Origin: Neopestalotiopsis rosae
Lineage: Eukaryota > Ascomycota > Sordariomycetes > Amphisphaeriales > Sporocadaceae
Assembly: GCA_023078685.1 (NCBI GenBank)
Contig: JALGAS010000001.1
Coordinates: 1,364,001 to 1,428,000 of the forward strand
Length of the DNA: 64,000 nt
Direction of reading: 5' to 3'
How positions within the stretch are numbered: position 1 is the first letter of the stretch; every line of letters starts with the position of its first letter. The notes beneath the pieces were generated by a model, which saw only the letters and a program-made list of their open reading frames with translations, had not been told where the DNA came from and searched no databases. A program made the translations under genes and the position numbers. Positions 1 to 11,660 of this stretch are shown here, piece after piece.

Positions 1-1417
1 CGCTCTCCTGAAGAAACTTGATACCGAAAACTACAACGTCATCGTTGTTTCGCCGCGCAACTACTTCCTGTTCACTCCTCTACTCCCGTCATGTACTACT
101 GGTCAAATCGAGCACCGCTCCATTATGGAGCCTGTGCGCCAGATTCTGCGTGCAAAGAAGGCTGCTGTCAAGTACTATGAAGCTGAAGCTACTCACATCG
201 ATCACGAGCGCAAGGTTGTCAAGATCACCGATAACAGTGAGATCAAGGGAACCATTACTGAGAACGAGATCCACTACGATATGCTGGTTATTGGTGTTGG
301 TGCCGAAAACGCTACCTTTGGTATTCCCGGTGTCCGCGAGCACAGCTGCTTCTTGAAGGAGATTCGTGACGCCCAGGCTATCCGAACCAAGATCATGGAC
401 TGTGTCGAGACTGCTGCTTTCAAGGACCAGGACCCCGCCGAGATTGACCGCCTGCTTCACATGGTTGTCGTCGGTGGTGGCCCTACCGGTGTCGAGTTTG
501 CTGGCGAGCTCCGCGATTTCTTCGACGAGGACATCAAGAAGCTGATCCCCGATATTGCCGACCGCTTCAAGGTTACTCTGGTTGAGGCTCTCCCCAACGT
601 CCTGCCCATGTTCAGCAAGCAGCTTATCGACTACACTGAGAGCACCTTCAAGGAGGAGCACATTGAGATCAAGACCAAGACCATGGTCAAGAACGTTACT
701 GACAAGTTCATTGAGGCTACTGCTACTACTCCCGACGGCAAGAAGGAAACCATCACCATCCCCTACGGTCTTCTCGTCTGGGCCACCGGTAACGCTCTCC
801 GACCCATTGTCAAGGATCTCATGACGCAAATCCCCGCCCAGAAGGACTCCCGCCGCGGCTTGGCTGTCAACGAGTACCTCGTTGTTCAGGGCACCCGTGA
901 CATTTGGGCTGTTGGAGACTGCGCTGTTGCCGGATATGCTCCTACTGCTCAGGTCGCCGGGCAAGAGGGTGCCTTCCTTGCCCGTCTCTTTAACAACATG
1001 GCCAAGACCGAGGCTCTCGAGGACAAGATTCGCGACCTCAGCTCCAGCCTGAACCTGAAGCCTGGCAATGCTGCCGAGGTTGCCCAGGAGATTGAGGCTA
1101 CCGAGCGCCAGATTCGCCGCGTTAAGGATCTCCAGCCTTTCCACTACTCTCACCAGGGTAGCTTGGCTTACATTGGTAGCGAGAAGGCTGTCGCCGATAT
1201 CGCTTGGCTCAACGGCAACTTTGCCTCTGGCGGAAAGATGACCTACCTTTTCTGGCGCAGTGCCTACCTGAGCATGTGCTTCAGCAGTAAGTCCACACGA
1301 CAACTACCTGATTCGTATCGAATGAAGACTAATAGAATGATAGCGCGTAACCGTGTTCTTGTTGCTCTTGACTGGGTCAAGGCCAAGGTGTACGGACGGG
1401 ATGTGTCCCGTGAGTAA
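1..1417 (+). CDS. nde: Alternative (rotenone-insensitive) NADH:ubiquinone oxidoreductase, external type, 5' end cut off
   Basis: Single-subunit flavoenzyme that passes electrons from NADH to ubiquinone at the inner mitochondrial membrane without pumping protons. The frame is open from base 2; the window begins inside the N-terminal FAD-binding fold, so the first GxGxxG motif and the start codon lie to the left. Visible are the second dinucleotide-binding motif (VVVGGGPTGVEFAGEL, about base 462-510), the ATGNALRP segment, the VGDCA flavin motif and the conserved C-terminus ending GRDVSRE. I see no EF-hand insertion, so it resembles the calcium-independent external enzyme (NDE2-like) rather than the EF-hand form. 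Exons 2-1286 and 1344-1417; the intron (1287-1343) has a GTAAGT donor and a GACTAAT branch site. This splice joins SMCFS to TRNRVLVALDW, which fits the family. The intron is 57 nt with no in-frame stop, so retention would add 19 residues without a frameshift. Confidence 0.93.
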   Translation, partial: ALLKKLDTENYNVIVVSPRNYFLFTPLLPSCTTGQIEHRSIMEPVRQILRAKKAAVKYYEAEATHIDHERKVVKITDNSEIKGTITENEIHYDMLVIGVGAENATFGIPGVREHSCFLKEIRDAQAIRTKIMDCVETAAFKDQDPAEIDRLLHMVVVGGGPTGVEFAGELRDFFDEDIKKLIPDIADRFKVTLVEALPNVLPMFSKQLIDYTESTFKEEHIEIKTKTMVKNVTDKFIEATATTPDGKKETITIPYGLLVWATGNALRPIVKDLMTQIPAQKDSRRGLAVNEYLVVQGTRDIWAVGDCAVAGYAPTAQVAGQEGAFLARLFNNMAKTEALEDKIRDLSSSLNLKPGNAAEVAQEIEATERQIRRVKDLQPFHYSHQGSLAYIGSEKAVADIAWLNGNFASGGKMTYLFWRSAYLSMCFSSKSTRQLPDSYRMKTNRMIARNRVLVALDWVKAKVYGRDVSRE

Positions 1418-4400
1418 GGAAAGAAACTCACCGTAATAGATTTCTGATAAGGAGGATGGCGGCTTTCTCTTAGCGAAAAGACCATGTGGTGGAAAGCTCA
1501 AATTCAGATGCCCTGAATCCCCTGGGTGTCTTGCTTCCGGGTGTTGGGGACCAAAACTGTATAGACGAAGGGTAACGCTATAGACAGGATACACGAACGA
1601 GGGTCGTGCCCAAGCGGTGTGCTCGCTAGCAAGCAAGCACAGTCGATGGATTTGATTCCCTTTGTTTTGTACAAATACATTACAGATTTTCCAAAACTCT
1701 TGAGAATTTCATTCCGTACAAGGTTTCTCGTATTCGTAACGATATCCTCGAACACGACACGGCTGTGAAGAATGATGCCTCCCATCTCTTGCACTGCCTT
1801 GCGCACTCACATACCTGGCAGCTACAGCCACTAGGAACATATCAAAGGGCGTCCGAACGAGGAGTATATCAAGGGTATCATTCGTTTACAACGGCCGAGC
1901 ATTCCGAAATCATGCTCAAACCCCTGGCTGACCCTTTTTTTTATTCCTTCTCACCGGCTTCCACGCATATCATTCATTCTTCAGCAACGATGGATGGCGT
2001 GGCCCCCTGACGACGACATTGCCTCTGGGTATGCCTGCATGCCTAGATGCATTAGGGTTCTCTGGTGGGAGGCTCGAGAGGGTCTGTCTCTTCCCCATAG
2101 TATCTTTTGGAAAAATATGGTCTGTCGCGCCAAGGGCCTTCCGGATGTGTTCCCCTGATCGCCGGGCCACGGCTCGTTTTCGTGTCGCAGGTGACGGTGA
2201 TTGTATGTATGTGTAGCGCAAGTCACATATAGGCTTTTTCAAGGCCTTGTGTAACAATTTATCCGAGGGGGAAGAAGATCGAGTTTACTTTTTTCGGCAA
2301 AATAGATTAAGTTATCGCTAAGGTATGATTTGAATAAGGCATCCCAACGATTTGTGATACCATGCGTTACCCCGTATTACAAATCTTGTTGCCAGCCGCG
2401 GCACTTGGTTTGGAGTGCAGTCTTTGTGTGTGTGTGTGTGTGTCCCTTAAATCCCTTGATGCCGAAAAGCCCATGGTAGTACTGGTGTTAGACGCGTTGC
2501 CCGCGGGTCCCTGGAAAAATATGTTTTAGATACGACAAGAGACCGCCCAGCGGCCAGCTTAATCATTTTTGGGCTTGGCGTTGTTCAGGTTATGGGATAA
2601 TAAATGGGTTAGCTAATCGTACCATTACCGGGGTGTTGCAATATAGCCCCAGAGGCAAAAACGGTTTCTGCCCAATTTGGGGGCCAAAGTTGGAATAGCC
2701 TCAAAAAAGGGCAGAGTTTTGTGTTTCACGGACTTTTCGCTTTCGCTTTACCCCGACATACTACAGTTGGTACTCGCGGTTGTCGTCGTCGTCGTCCAAA
2801 AAGCTTTGGATTGGATTTTCTCCTTTGACCGACCCAGTGTGTATCCATTTCATCTCATCACCTGACGGCGATCCTCCACGGCGATTGTGCGAGAGAGGGC
2901 CATAGTGTGGAGGTTTTTTTCTTGCCTTGAATATCTAAAGTTTGTATGATCTGCTTACCTGGTTGGCGACACAGCAAGTGTCTCCTGTCAATGAGGCTAT
3001 ACCCTTGACCGATCTTCATTCATAGAATGCATGTCGGAGCTTTGAGGTCCCTTATCCGCCGTAAAGTCCGGGTGGCGAGTGCCGACTCCAGGCACAGCGT
3101 TTGGAGAGGTGCATGGACTCGAATTCGGTCTCAGATACCCAATTATACTTTTTGTTCTTTCTATTGACCTGCCCGTCATCGTTTGCTCCAGAAGAATTGA
3201 CAAGAATGCTGAAGAAAAGGGCCTCAATGAGCACAGTTCAGCCCCTGGAACCAGTGTAGATCTCGGGTTTTTTATTCAATTGTCCTTTTTGGTTTGATTA
3301 TTTGCCAGTAAATGGGCTGAGCTAGCCACGCCACAGGGCTGACTGGACTGCGGGAAGGGAAGAAATAGTACACGTGTCGTTCGCAATTTCAGGTACGAAC
3401 GGGAGATTTTGCTGATCTCTGAATGTAAGTTTCGCGATGCTATCACGAACGTGGTTTGGTGTTAAAAGACAGACTTTGAAGAAAAGACAGCGGAGGCTTG
3501 GAAGCCGCCCTTGACCCCGAGCGGATCCTCCGGAGTGGACGAAGGTCCTAAACCCCCGTCCCGATTTCCCCAAGGTTTGCCTATACCATTTCGGGCGGAG
3601 GGTCCTTGGGTTCTTTAGATTCTTTCATGGAAAGGGAGCGCAGATTCCAAATTCTAGATCCAGCACAGGCCACTGCCAGGTCCGTTTCTTTTGAGATACG
3701 ATCTGTCTACTAAGTCGGCTTTGATTGCGGCAATGCTGCGTCCGCCAATGAAGTTTCCTCCGCCGAGCCTGGCTTTTTCCGCTCTTCGTACTGTTTCGAA
3801 GGCTTGTCTTCCAAGCAGGCCAAGAAATCGGCACTGTAGACTGTAGACATGTAGGCAATGTAGGGACGAAATCACACAGACTATCTTGAAAGACTCTTGA
3901 TAGACGGAGCATGGCATCAGACAGAATGCGGGAGGGCTTATGACATTTCGCAAAGCATGAGAAACTGCCGGCCCTATGCCCTACTGAGTATGGTTATTAG
4001 TAATGACTCAGCGGGAGACCTGAAGGGAGGAAACCTCGTTGCCTCTCAAGCCTCTGAGACGAGTGACAGAAGCAAACCTTCTTGTGAGCCGACAGCCAAG
4101 AGGGCGGGAAACTGAGGTCGGCTTACAAACCATTCGTCCCAATGCCGTTCTCCACGTTCCAAGACCCCTTGGACGGCTGCCGATTCGCTCTTGGAATTCA
4201 GTTATATGATCTTCAAATCTTGCCTCTCATTTTACCCCAGCCTGCCAGGACATGCCAACCAGCCCAAATGGGGGCCACTAGGTTGAATTAGTTAGCTAGA
4301 TTCTACCCGTTGGGCTTTTTTAGCATGGCCGTTGTCAAAAAGAGACCAGGGGTTTGGGCAAGCGTGTGTGGTGGTCGTGGTCTGACTAAACGGTACTTTG

Positions 4401-5050
4401 TCTGTGAAATTATAATCGCGAAACTCTAAATCTAACCGCCAAGAAGTCTTGATCTTTCTCTGCCATTGTCCGCAGCAACCCAAGGGTACCCTTCTTGCAA
4501 GATTTGAGAGACCAGGGGACTGGGCCCCTCTCTCTCGATCTGTCAAAGGGGATCGTCGTTCAAGGGCATGGCTCTTTCTGAGGCCCTGTTCAATGATTTT
4601 CTTCAAATCTCGAACAAATGCCCAATGCCTGCTCGTGTGATGGAGACTTTCAACGATGACGGATGAAGAATTATGTGGGGTTCTCGCCCCGGGTGTCGCT
4701 ACCTATAACGCCATGACATACAAGGGAGAGCTTCGTTTCACGACCGTGTTATATAGTTGACCGGTAAACTCTACTGTCCTCAATTCGCAAGAACATCAGA
4801 CCACGGCAGTCAATAATTCAAAGTCATGACGACAATTGTTATTCGATTATAATTCAACACAAACTGAGGAGGAGATCAGGTATATATCAAAAGGATCATT
4901 CATTTACATAAAGACAACCACACACGACTATAACCCAACTACTTTCTTTTCGGACATACACACGCAAACACCGACACACTCTCTTTGCATCTTCTCTCTC
5001 TTTCTTTCACTCACAGAAAGATATATTCTCCGATATAATAATTATCGGGC
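1418..5050. other. 3.6 kb intergenic region, no supported gene
   Basis: Holds the 3' flank of the NADH dehydrogenase gene and the upstream region of the MFS gene. Open frames on both strands stay near 100 codons or less and show no recognisable motif or coherent splice structure. A GT microsatellite lies at about 2424-2443. The last 150 bases are CA- and CT-rich, as is usual for fungal promoters and leaders. Confidence 0.6.
2424..2443. repeat. (GT)n microsatellite
   Basis: About ten uninterrupted TG/GT dinucleotides in a non-coding stretch. Simple repeat of no evident function. Confidence 0.9.
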
Positions 5051-6908
5051 ATGGCTCATCGGCTGCCTGCCTCATACTTTGACTGGCCATCACCAGCCAA
5101 CATGGAGTCGTCAACTACAGCAACGACCAAGGCCTCGAAGCACCAGTCCATTGACATGGCCGGTAGCGTCTTCCTCATCTCCTCGGCCGGTAATGTCTTG
5201 CGCCTGCCCATCCCGAGCAACTCGCCGTACGACCCCCTCGCCTGGAGCTGGCCTCGGCGGATCATTGCGTTTTGCTGTCTGCAACTATTTTCTGTCGTTG
5301 CCTCTTTTGAAGTTAATATACCGGGGACACTCATGCCGGCTTTCCATGCCGAATTTGCAAAAGATGTATGTAATGGATCCAGAATTTGTTCCCTTTCTTG
5401 ATTGAGAAAGCCCCCACCCGAAGTAACTATAAGCTAACATATGATCCAACAATATTTCAGGTCCCAGCAGGTTTAAGTATTACTTCATTGTCGTCGGCCC
5501 TGACGCTCGGCGTCGGTATTGGCTACCTCATCAACATTCCCCTGGCCACAGCCATTGGTCGGCGGCCGGTCGTCATCATGTCGGCGCTCATTACGGCGAT
5601 CGCGACGCTCGCAGCTGGACTGGCGGGCAACTTTTTGCAATTACTTGTGGCCTTGGCCTTTCAAGGTTTTGCCGTGGGTGGTACTATTGGCATGGTAAGT
5701 AAAAATCCCTTTTCGACTTTTTCTTTTCTTTCTTTTCTTGCGGGCTCACATGTTTTGTGTTCTGTTTGTAGTGTCTGGTCATGATTTTGGATGCCACGTA
5801 CATCCACGAGAGGCCATATGCGCTTTCGCTCTACTGGTCCGTCGGCTCCATCATCATCAAGCTCCTGACCCTGCCGATGCCCTACATCACATCGCTGGCC
5901 ACCGAGTGGCGCAGCGTGTACCAGGTCTGGTTCGCCGTCTCCGTGGTCTCGCTCGTCTTCCTCGTCTCCTTTGTCCCCGAGACCTTTTACATCCGGCCCC
6001 CCGTGGCCTTTGACGGCCGCGTCCTGGTACAGAGCGGCACGGAAAAGGTCCACATCTACGACGAGTGGGACGGCGTGCCCGAGGACCAGCAGGAGGCCGC
6101 GTCCCTGTCGGACCGCGCGACCCGGAGGGCCAGGCAGCAGCCGTGGATCGAGCGCTTCAAGGTGGCGCGGGCGCGGGGCACCAGGTGGTCGTCCATGCGG
6201 ACCACCTTTGCCCAGATGCCCTTTTGCTTCGTCAACCCCCTCATCTTTTGGGTCTCGCTGCTCAACGCCTGCCTGCTCGGCGCCATCATCTTTCTCAACC
6301 TCCTGCAGCCCGCGGCGCTGCTGGCGAACCCCCTCGCGAGCCTGGACCCCCAGTCCATCAATCTCAACCTCGGCATCAGCGGGGCCGTCGGCGCCCTGCT
6401 CGCCCTGCCCTTTTCCGGGCCCCTGACGGCGTGGCTGACGCGCCACCTCTCCCTGCGCACCGGCGGCGTCCGCCACGCCGAGGTCTACCTCCCCGGGTTC
6501 GCCATCCCCACCCTCGCGGCTTGCCTGAGCGTCGGCCTGGCGTGCGCGGCCGTGGACCAGTCCTGGTCCCCGGGTTGGCAGTACGCCGCCTCGGCGCTGA
6601 GCATGATGAGCTACAACACGGGCAACGTGGCCGTGGTGCTGTGGATGACCGAGGCCTTCCCCCGCTGGGCCTCGGCCGCTCTGGCCGTCGTGCTCTTCTC
6701 CGGCAACATGGTCGCCTTTGTCATTGGCCTGACCCTGAGCCCCTGGATCGTCGGCCAGAGCATCGTGCCCCAGGGCGCCGTGCTGGTCGGTCTCGTCGCG
6801 GGCGTGGGCCTCATTGCCCTGCCCGTCGCCTTTTGGGGAAAGTCGGTGCGGCAATACATCAATTGCCGCTGGTGCAACTCCGAGAGTGGTGCATTGCGTC
6901 CGCAATGA
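5051..6908 (+). CDS. Major facilitator superfamily transporter (drug-efflux-like)
   Basis: Predicted 12-helix plasma-membrane transporter of 561 residues; the substrate is unknown. Exons 5051-5365, 5461-5694 and 5772-6908; both introns (95 and 77 nt) start GTATGT/GTAAGT, end CAG/TAG and keep phase 0. The first intron has a GCTAAC branch site. Hydrophobic helices begin at WSWPRRIIAFCCLQLF; the loop between helices 2 and 3 carries the MFS-type INIPLATAIGRRPVVI pattern, followed by DATYIHERPYALSLYW near the start of exon 3. A long charged cytoplasmic loop (about residues 265-330) separates the two halves. An in-frame ATG at 5102 is an alternative start that would remove 17 residues. Third codon positions in exon 3 are very GC-rich compared with its flanks. 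The family is clear; the role in drug efflux is inferred. Confidence 0.9.
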
Positions 6909-7366
6909 GTGGGTTGACCAAAATCTGTATTTCTATATTTTGTCACTTTGTTTTCCTTTTCCCGGCGTAGCGAAAAAGCCTAGCGACCTTAAGATCTTGA
7001 ACGCCGGTTTATTACGGCTGTTCTCGACTCTCTGTACACTCTTTAGATGAGGGAAAACCCCCGTCTTTGTTTTCCTTAACCGTATTGTGTCTGTTTCCAG
7101 CGGGATGGAGATCCCCTACCTCGACGACGAGCCTCAAAAGATTTCTCTTGTATAGCTTTTGCATTTGATTAGTCTTGTATATATTACACAGACACTGAAT
7201 ACTACAACAGTAGCCATGTTTCCCAAGACATGGTAAAACTATTTCTTAATTGTCCTAAGACGTCGTTAACACTACTCGCTTGAAAAAAAAACCATTAAAG
7301 TACAAGTAAAACATGAAAACATCGATTCATGAAATGACCCCTTGTAGATCGTGTGGGAAATCGCTT
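6909..7366. other. Convergent 3' flanks, no gene seen
   Basis: Short AT-rich spacer between the 3' ends of the MFS gene and the pinin-like gene. It holds presumed 3' untranslated regions only. Confidence 0.7.
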
Positions 7367-8606
7367 TTAGTAGATGACGGTATCTTCATCTCCCTCAACC
7401 ATGACGTCCTCGGTATCGTCGTTTTCTCTCTCCTGTTGAAGGCCAGCCTTGCTGGCATGATCGGTGACATGTCCGTCAGTAGTCTTAGTAGGGTTATCAC
7501 GGTGGGCAGAAGAATTATCAGACGCAGCATCAATGTCAACTTTACCCGTAGTGCTCTGGGGTTGCTCAGCTGCTTGGTCTCCAGGAGCTATTTGCGACTC
7601 GCGGCCGGCAGAATCGGGCGCAGGTACGGGTGCAGGTTCAGATACAGGAGGTACAGGCTCAGAGTCTGGCTTGGAGGGAGCAACACCAAGGGCAGTCAGC
7701 CTCTGCGCTTTCCTTTGCTTGAACTCACGCGTTTCTTTCTCAATCAACTCCTCTGCATCGCGAATCTGATCCTTGATGAGAGCTTCTTGACTTGATGTCA
7801 ACTCCCAAGGAAGATAGTACTGTGGGAACAAGGTCAGCAACACTGCGATATATCGATAACCTTGAGCATAGGATGGGACTCACTATCTTGGGTTTAGATT
7901 CAGTTTGAAGAAAGCGCGCTGTGTTGGTGAGATGATCATGTTTCGTCCGCAGCTAGGTACAACCGAGGCTGTCAGTAATGCTTCCACACGATTTCAGGGC
8001 AACGAAATCGGAACTGTTCGCGCTTACAACTCGCTCCTCCCAATTTATCTGTTCCCGTTGCCTTGTCGCCTTGAGCTTTGCTAACCGAGCCTCGCGGTGC
8101 GCATCGTCCTCTGTCTTCTGCTGCGAGACTCTTGCCTGTTGTCGCCGCTCGGCGTCGGGTCTCCTTCGCTGTTGGGATGAGCTCTTGTTTGTCTGACTAA
8201 GCGTACTCAGCAGCTCGCCAAACAGCCGCTTGCCGCGACGCTTTTCCTCTATCGATGCGCTCTGTCGTCGGTCGGCTGTGGGTGATGTCGGCGCTCGCCC
8301 GCTTGTGGCACCATTGCGAGCAGACTCTGTCTCTGACTCTCGGCGCTGCCGCTTGGGCGAGGCAGACCTCTCGTGGTCGCCATCACCATTTGGTCCCGGG
8401 GAGGATGCCTTGCGCTTCTGCGCATTCGGCGACGCATCTAGAGAAGAGGAAGTTGTAGTAGCAGCAGCAGGAGGATCCTGGGCTTTCGATTCGAGTGGCT
8501 GTTGCGACGGCGCATCTTGGGTCAAGGTCCTGGGTGGAGACAGTCAGCCAATCGTGAATGTCTGATTGATGTATACTGCAGTGTGAACCTACTCGGCGAC
8601 TGTCAT
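7367..8606 (-). CDS. Pinin/SDK/memA domain protein (splicing-associated)
   Basis: Nuclear protein related to pinin, which in animals is part of the exon-junction/SR-protein network; fungal members are poorly characterised. The product is 345 residues from four exons: 8593-8606, 8028-8529, 7884-7952 and 7367-7819. The first exon is only 14 nt (MTVA plus two bases of a codon). Its splice to base 8529 restores the frame, giving MTVAET followed by LTQDAP. Residues 1-95 are low-complexity and Ser/Pro/Arg-rich, with nuclear-localisation-like basic runs. The memA core starts near residue 97 (RRGKRLFGELLSTLSQ) and continues through basic ERRQQARV-type helices to LRTKHDHLTNTARFLQTE and PKIYYLPWELT. 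The C-terminus is acidic. It is divergently transcribed from the PHF5A homologue, another splicing factor, which suggests a shared promoter. Confidence 0.88.
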
Positions 8607-9218
8607 GTTTGCCTTCTTTCTCTACTGCGCATAAATTTGGTTGAATTTTGGATTCTCAAAACTGCAGATAAGGTCGACTATTTGCGTGCATGGAATTCGG
8701 TGTCGAATTGCCAATTCGTATGTATGTTGGAAGGAATGAAGAGCTCATAAGGCTGAGTGAGGACAGAATTACATGCAGTACCTGTTGAATGCGATTGTAT
8801 TGATAGCAGTAGCTCCAGCGGCGGGAGCTCGGTACCTACCTTAAGTTATTAGTCATTGAGCCGGACGCCCATTGAACCCCACGTTGACGGAAGGCAACTG
8901 GCGGTAAATTTGTGCAGCTACCGTACCGTCAATGCTTGGAGCTTGCTAAATTGTACAGCGAGCTCACTGCTAGTTGTGCAAGCTCCAGCCTCTTGACCTC
9001 CTCTGGGAAAGTTTCCAGGTACCACCCAACGTCAACTGGTCCCTCTGAAAGAAAGCCCCAGAAGACAGTGGCGAGGCTGAGAAATCGACCCTGACTGAAA
9101 GTCTGTACAACCATCGCGCCTATCTGATTTCCGACCTGGACTGCGACCTTTCCTACTTCCTTGCCTGCCGGTCAGATTCCTCTTCTCGAGATATTGGTCA
9201 TTCGCACACCGTTTCAAA
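8607..9218. promoter_or_regulatory. Bidirectional promoter region between pinin-like and PHF5A genes
   Basis: 612 bp between two divergent start codons, both of spliceosome-related genes. No open frame with support lies here. The region must hold both promoters and leaders; I see no clear TATA box. Confidence 0.6.
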
Positions 9219-9667
9219 ATGTCGCGTCATCATCCGTAAGTTACCTCCAAGACCTCAAAGCTCTCCCAGCCCGTTTCTCCGTCAACAGGTTCTTTCGAAT
9301 TCTCAAGAAAGAAGGATGTCTATGCTAACACGGGTCTTTCTCGAACAATAGCGATCTAGTCATGTGCAGAAAGCAGCCCGGCATCGCCATCGGCCGGCTC
9401 TGCGACAAGTGCGACGGCAAGTGCCCCGTGTGCGACTCGTACGTGCGGCCGACGACGCTGGTGCGCATCTGCGACGAGTGCTCCTTTGGCAACTACCAGA
9501 ACAAGTGCGTCGTGTGCGGCGGCGAGGGCATATCCGACGCCTTTTACTGCTTCGAGTGCACCCGACTCGAAAAGGACCGCGACGGCTGCCCCAAGATCAT
9601 CAACCTCGGCAGTTCCAGGACCGACCTGTTCTACCAGAAAAAAACGAATCGCGGCGCCGCGTACTAG
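9219..9667 (+). CDS. rds3: PHF5A/Rds3 homologue, SF3b complex subunit
   Basis: Small zinc-binding subunit of the SF3b part of the U2 snRNP, needed for branch-site recognition during splicing. The product is 110 residues, exactly the usual length of this highly conserved family. Exon 1 (9219-9235) has only 17 nt and encodes MSRHH plus two bases; exon 2 is 9352-9667. The 116-nt intron has a GTAAGT donor and an AATAG acceptor, and a TGCTAACA branch site sits about 23 bases upstream of the acceptor. The joined product reads [16 protein letters not shown] and then carries the paired CxxC knuckles [19 protein letters not shown] and CFEC. It ends in KTNRGAAY. Confidence 0.97.
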
Positions 9668-10212
9668 ACTCGACGTGCCCGGGGCTGGGCCTTTTTTTTC
9701 GTCGACTTGCTTGTTTTTTGCTGCTGTTTGAGAGGGAAAGAGTGTGTGTGGAAAAGAGACATGGGATTCGAGGCGTCACGATCATGGGAGAAGCACGATG
9801 ATGCCCGAGAAATTTTGCATCTTCACGGCGTTCCGGACGAGGGTTCTGTTTCGGCGGATATTTCGATAACAAGATCAAGATCGATACCCCAAAATTTTGT
9901 TTTTCCTTCCAGATAAAAATGGATATATTTTCTCGAGATTCAAAGGACTTCTGCTGTTTTTGATTTGCAACATTTCCCGAACAACTCTAGCATGAACAAG
10001 ATTTGCTGGGTTATTTAGAACTTGTGATATAAAGCTTGTGGCCATGCCTATATTCAAAATTGAGTGTGAGGTGGATATTTACTAGAATAGAGATCATGCA
10101 TGCCACCAGTGAAAATACAACCTGCTCATGACCGTAACGCCGGCATAAAAAAAGAACAAAGGAGAAGAATGACAGAGCAATGCTAGACGAACAGCCACAG
10201 GGTGTTTGATAA
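9668..10212. other. Convergent 3' flanks, no gene seen
   Basis: Spacer between the 3' ends of the PHF5A and PEX26-like genes. It is T-rich just after the PHF5A stop codon; nothing else is recognised. Confidence 0.7.
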
Positions 10213-11660
10213 TCAGATATAGCTGACCTTGACGCCCATGCCTGCGGTAGCCTTTACTTTGTTCCAACCCGTTCCTAGAACTCTTGAAATCCGCTCCCGG
10301 ATTCTCTGGTTGCCAAACATTACTATTAACCCCAGGATGAAAGCAATGAATCTCATCAGCATCATTGGATTCGTCTTGAGCGACGCGCCCATCTGCTCTA
10401 GAACGGCTCTTAGATTTGCAAAAACCATTGATGCCCTGGCAGTAAAAGTGGGAGATCTGACTGCCTTTCCTTTGGCGGGCTGTTTGGGCTTTGAGACAGC
10501 GGAAGACTGTGCACGTGTGCGTCTACCTTTGCTGGATCCACCGACGCTGGGGGTGCTCTCGATGCCATAATCGACCTCGCTCCCTTCACGCCTCGCACGT
10601 TCTTCTTCTATCCTTTTTCTTTCCCTGGCTTCATTCTCGGCTCGATATCTCTTGGCCTCTTCCAGGTCTTGTTTCAGCTGGTCGTCCTGCCTCTGCTTCT
10701 CCTCTCGGTCCCTGCGTTCTTGCTCTTGCTGCTCTTCTTGCAGACTTTGTAGTGCTTGTAAGAAGGCATCTCTACGTTCCTCGTCCAAGACTGACGAGAC
10801 GCTGATGAACTCACGAGCATAGTCCCACTCGTTGTTCCGCAGCAGAACATGTAGCGTGTAAAGTTCTAGAATTTTGACCCTCGCATTGAGATCCCGCGGT
10901 GTATCGGCACCACTGGTCGCCCTCCTAGATTTTGCGTGAGATCCTCTGCGTTTGTGTTCCCGAGGAGACTGCGACGCTTCCAAGCGTTGTGTTAGGTCCA
11001 GGTTGGGCTCTTGGGACGCAGCCAGATAGCTCTCCAGCCTCTTCTGGTTCAGCGTTTGGGAGCGTGCATGGGCGAGCAATAACGTGGCGCTATAGTATTG
11101 CACATCAGTATTCATGCAAGACCTGGCGGGTAGATGGGTAGTCGAAGCTTGTAAACTTACAGGTTGATCACAACGTCCGAGTCCACGTCGCCTTCCACTC
11201 CATGATAGCCATTTCGCACAACCTCTTCCCAGATATCGCCGTCGCGCACCTTTGTGCATAGTGCTCGCCAATCTTGAGCGCCAAAGGCTTCCTTTCCCTC
11301 GTTGGGCTCAAGTTCCAAGATTGCATTGAGGACGGTCAAGTACAAGGTCCAGACCTTGATGCGCGTGGATCTGCTAGCTCTGGTAACAGGTGCAGGCTCG
11401 GGCCCGTCGGCTGCCCCGTCCTCTGGAGGAGGTGGTGTGACGAGCGGCTGAATTGTAGAGAGCGCCTCGGGTAGACGCCGTGTGAGGAAGAGCTGCGAAG
11501 CTTGGCGGTACGTCTTGGAGATGTAGTTGGGGGTCGGCCGGGTCAATGTCGCGGACGACAGTGAACTGATGGAGCTCGAAAGAAGAGTGTGGTGAGAGCC
11601 GAAGCCGGACTCGGAACTTGGACTGAGTGTCGCCGAGTATGCAATATTGCTGGACGCCAT
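10213..11660 (-). CDS. pex26: PEX26-like tail-anchored peroxin
   Basis: Probable peroxisomal membrane anchor that recruits the Pex1-Pex6 ATPase complex for recycling of the import receptor (role of PEX26/Pex15 family). The product is 458 residues from exons 11161-11660 and 10213-11089; the 71-nt intron has a GTAAGT donor and ends ACTATAG. The N-terminus is Ser/Thr-rich, followed by a helical domain starting near [21 protein letters not shown]. The middle is a strongly charged coiled coil (about residues 270-335, runs of E, Q, R and K). A single hydrophobic helix near the C-terminus ([16 protein letters not shown]) is followed by a short basic tail, the layout of a tail-anchored protein. Identification rests on this architecture and similarity to fungal Pex26 N-termini; sequence conservation in the family is low. 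Confidence 0.75.

Noticed and set aside
89..1303. 404-codon open frame on the minus strand opposite the NADH dehydrogenase gene
   Set aside because: It mirrors the strongly biased codons of the real gene; the protein is a low-diversity Leu/Val/Gly/Asp string without motifs and ignores the splice site.
3654..3953. 99-codon minus-strand frame in the first long spacer
   Set aside because: No motif, and the overlapping frames around it are equally open; a chance frame is likely.
1418..5050. tRNA or other RNA genes in the long spacers
   Set aside because: I looked for B-box-like GGTTCGANTCC and cloverleaf arms in the spacers and found none convincing; a covariance search would be decisive.
5661..6905. 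414-codon minus-strand frame opposite the first MFS gene
   Set aside because: Product is rich in Gly, His, Asp and Arg with no domain, as expected opposite a GC-rich membrane-protein gene.
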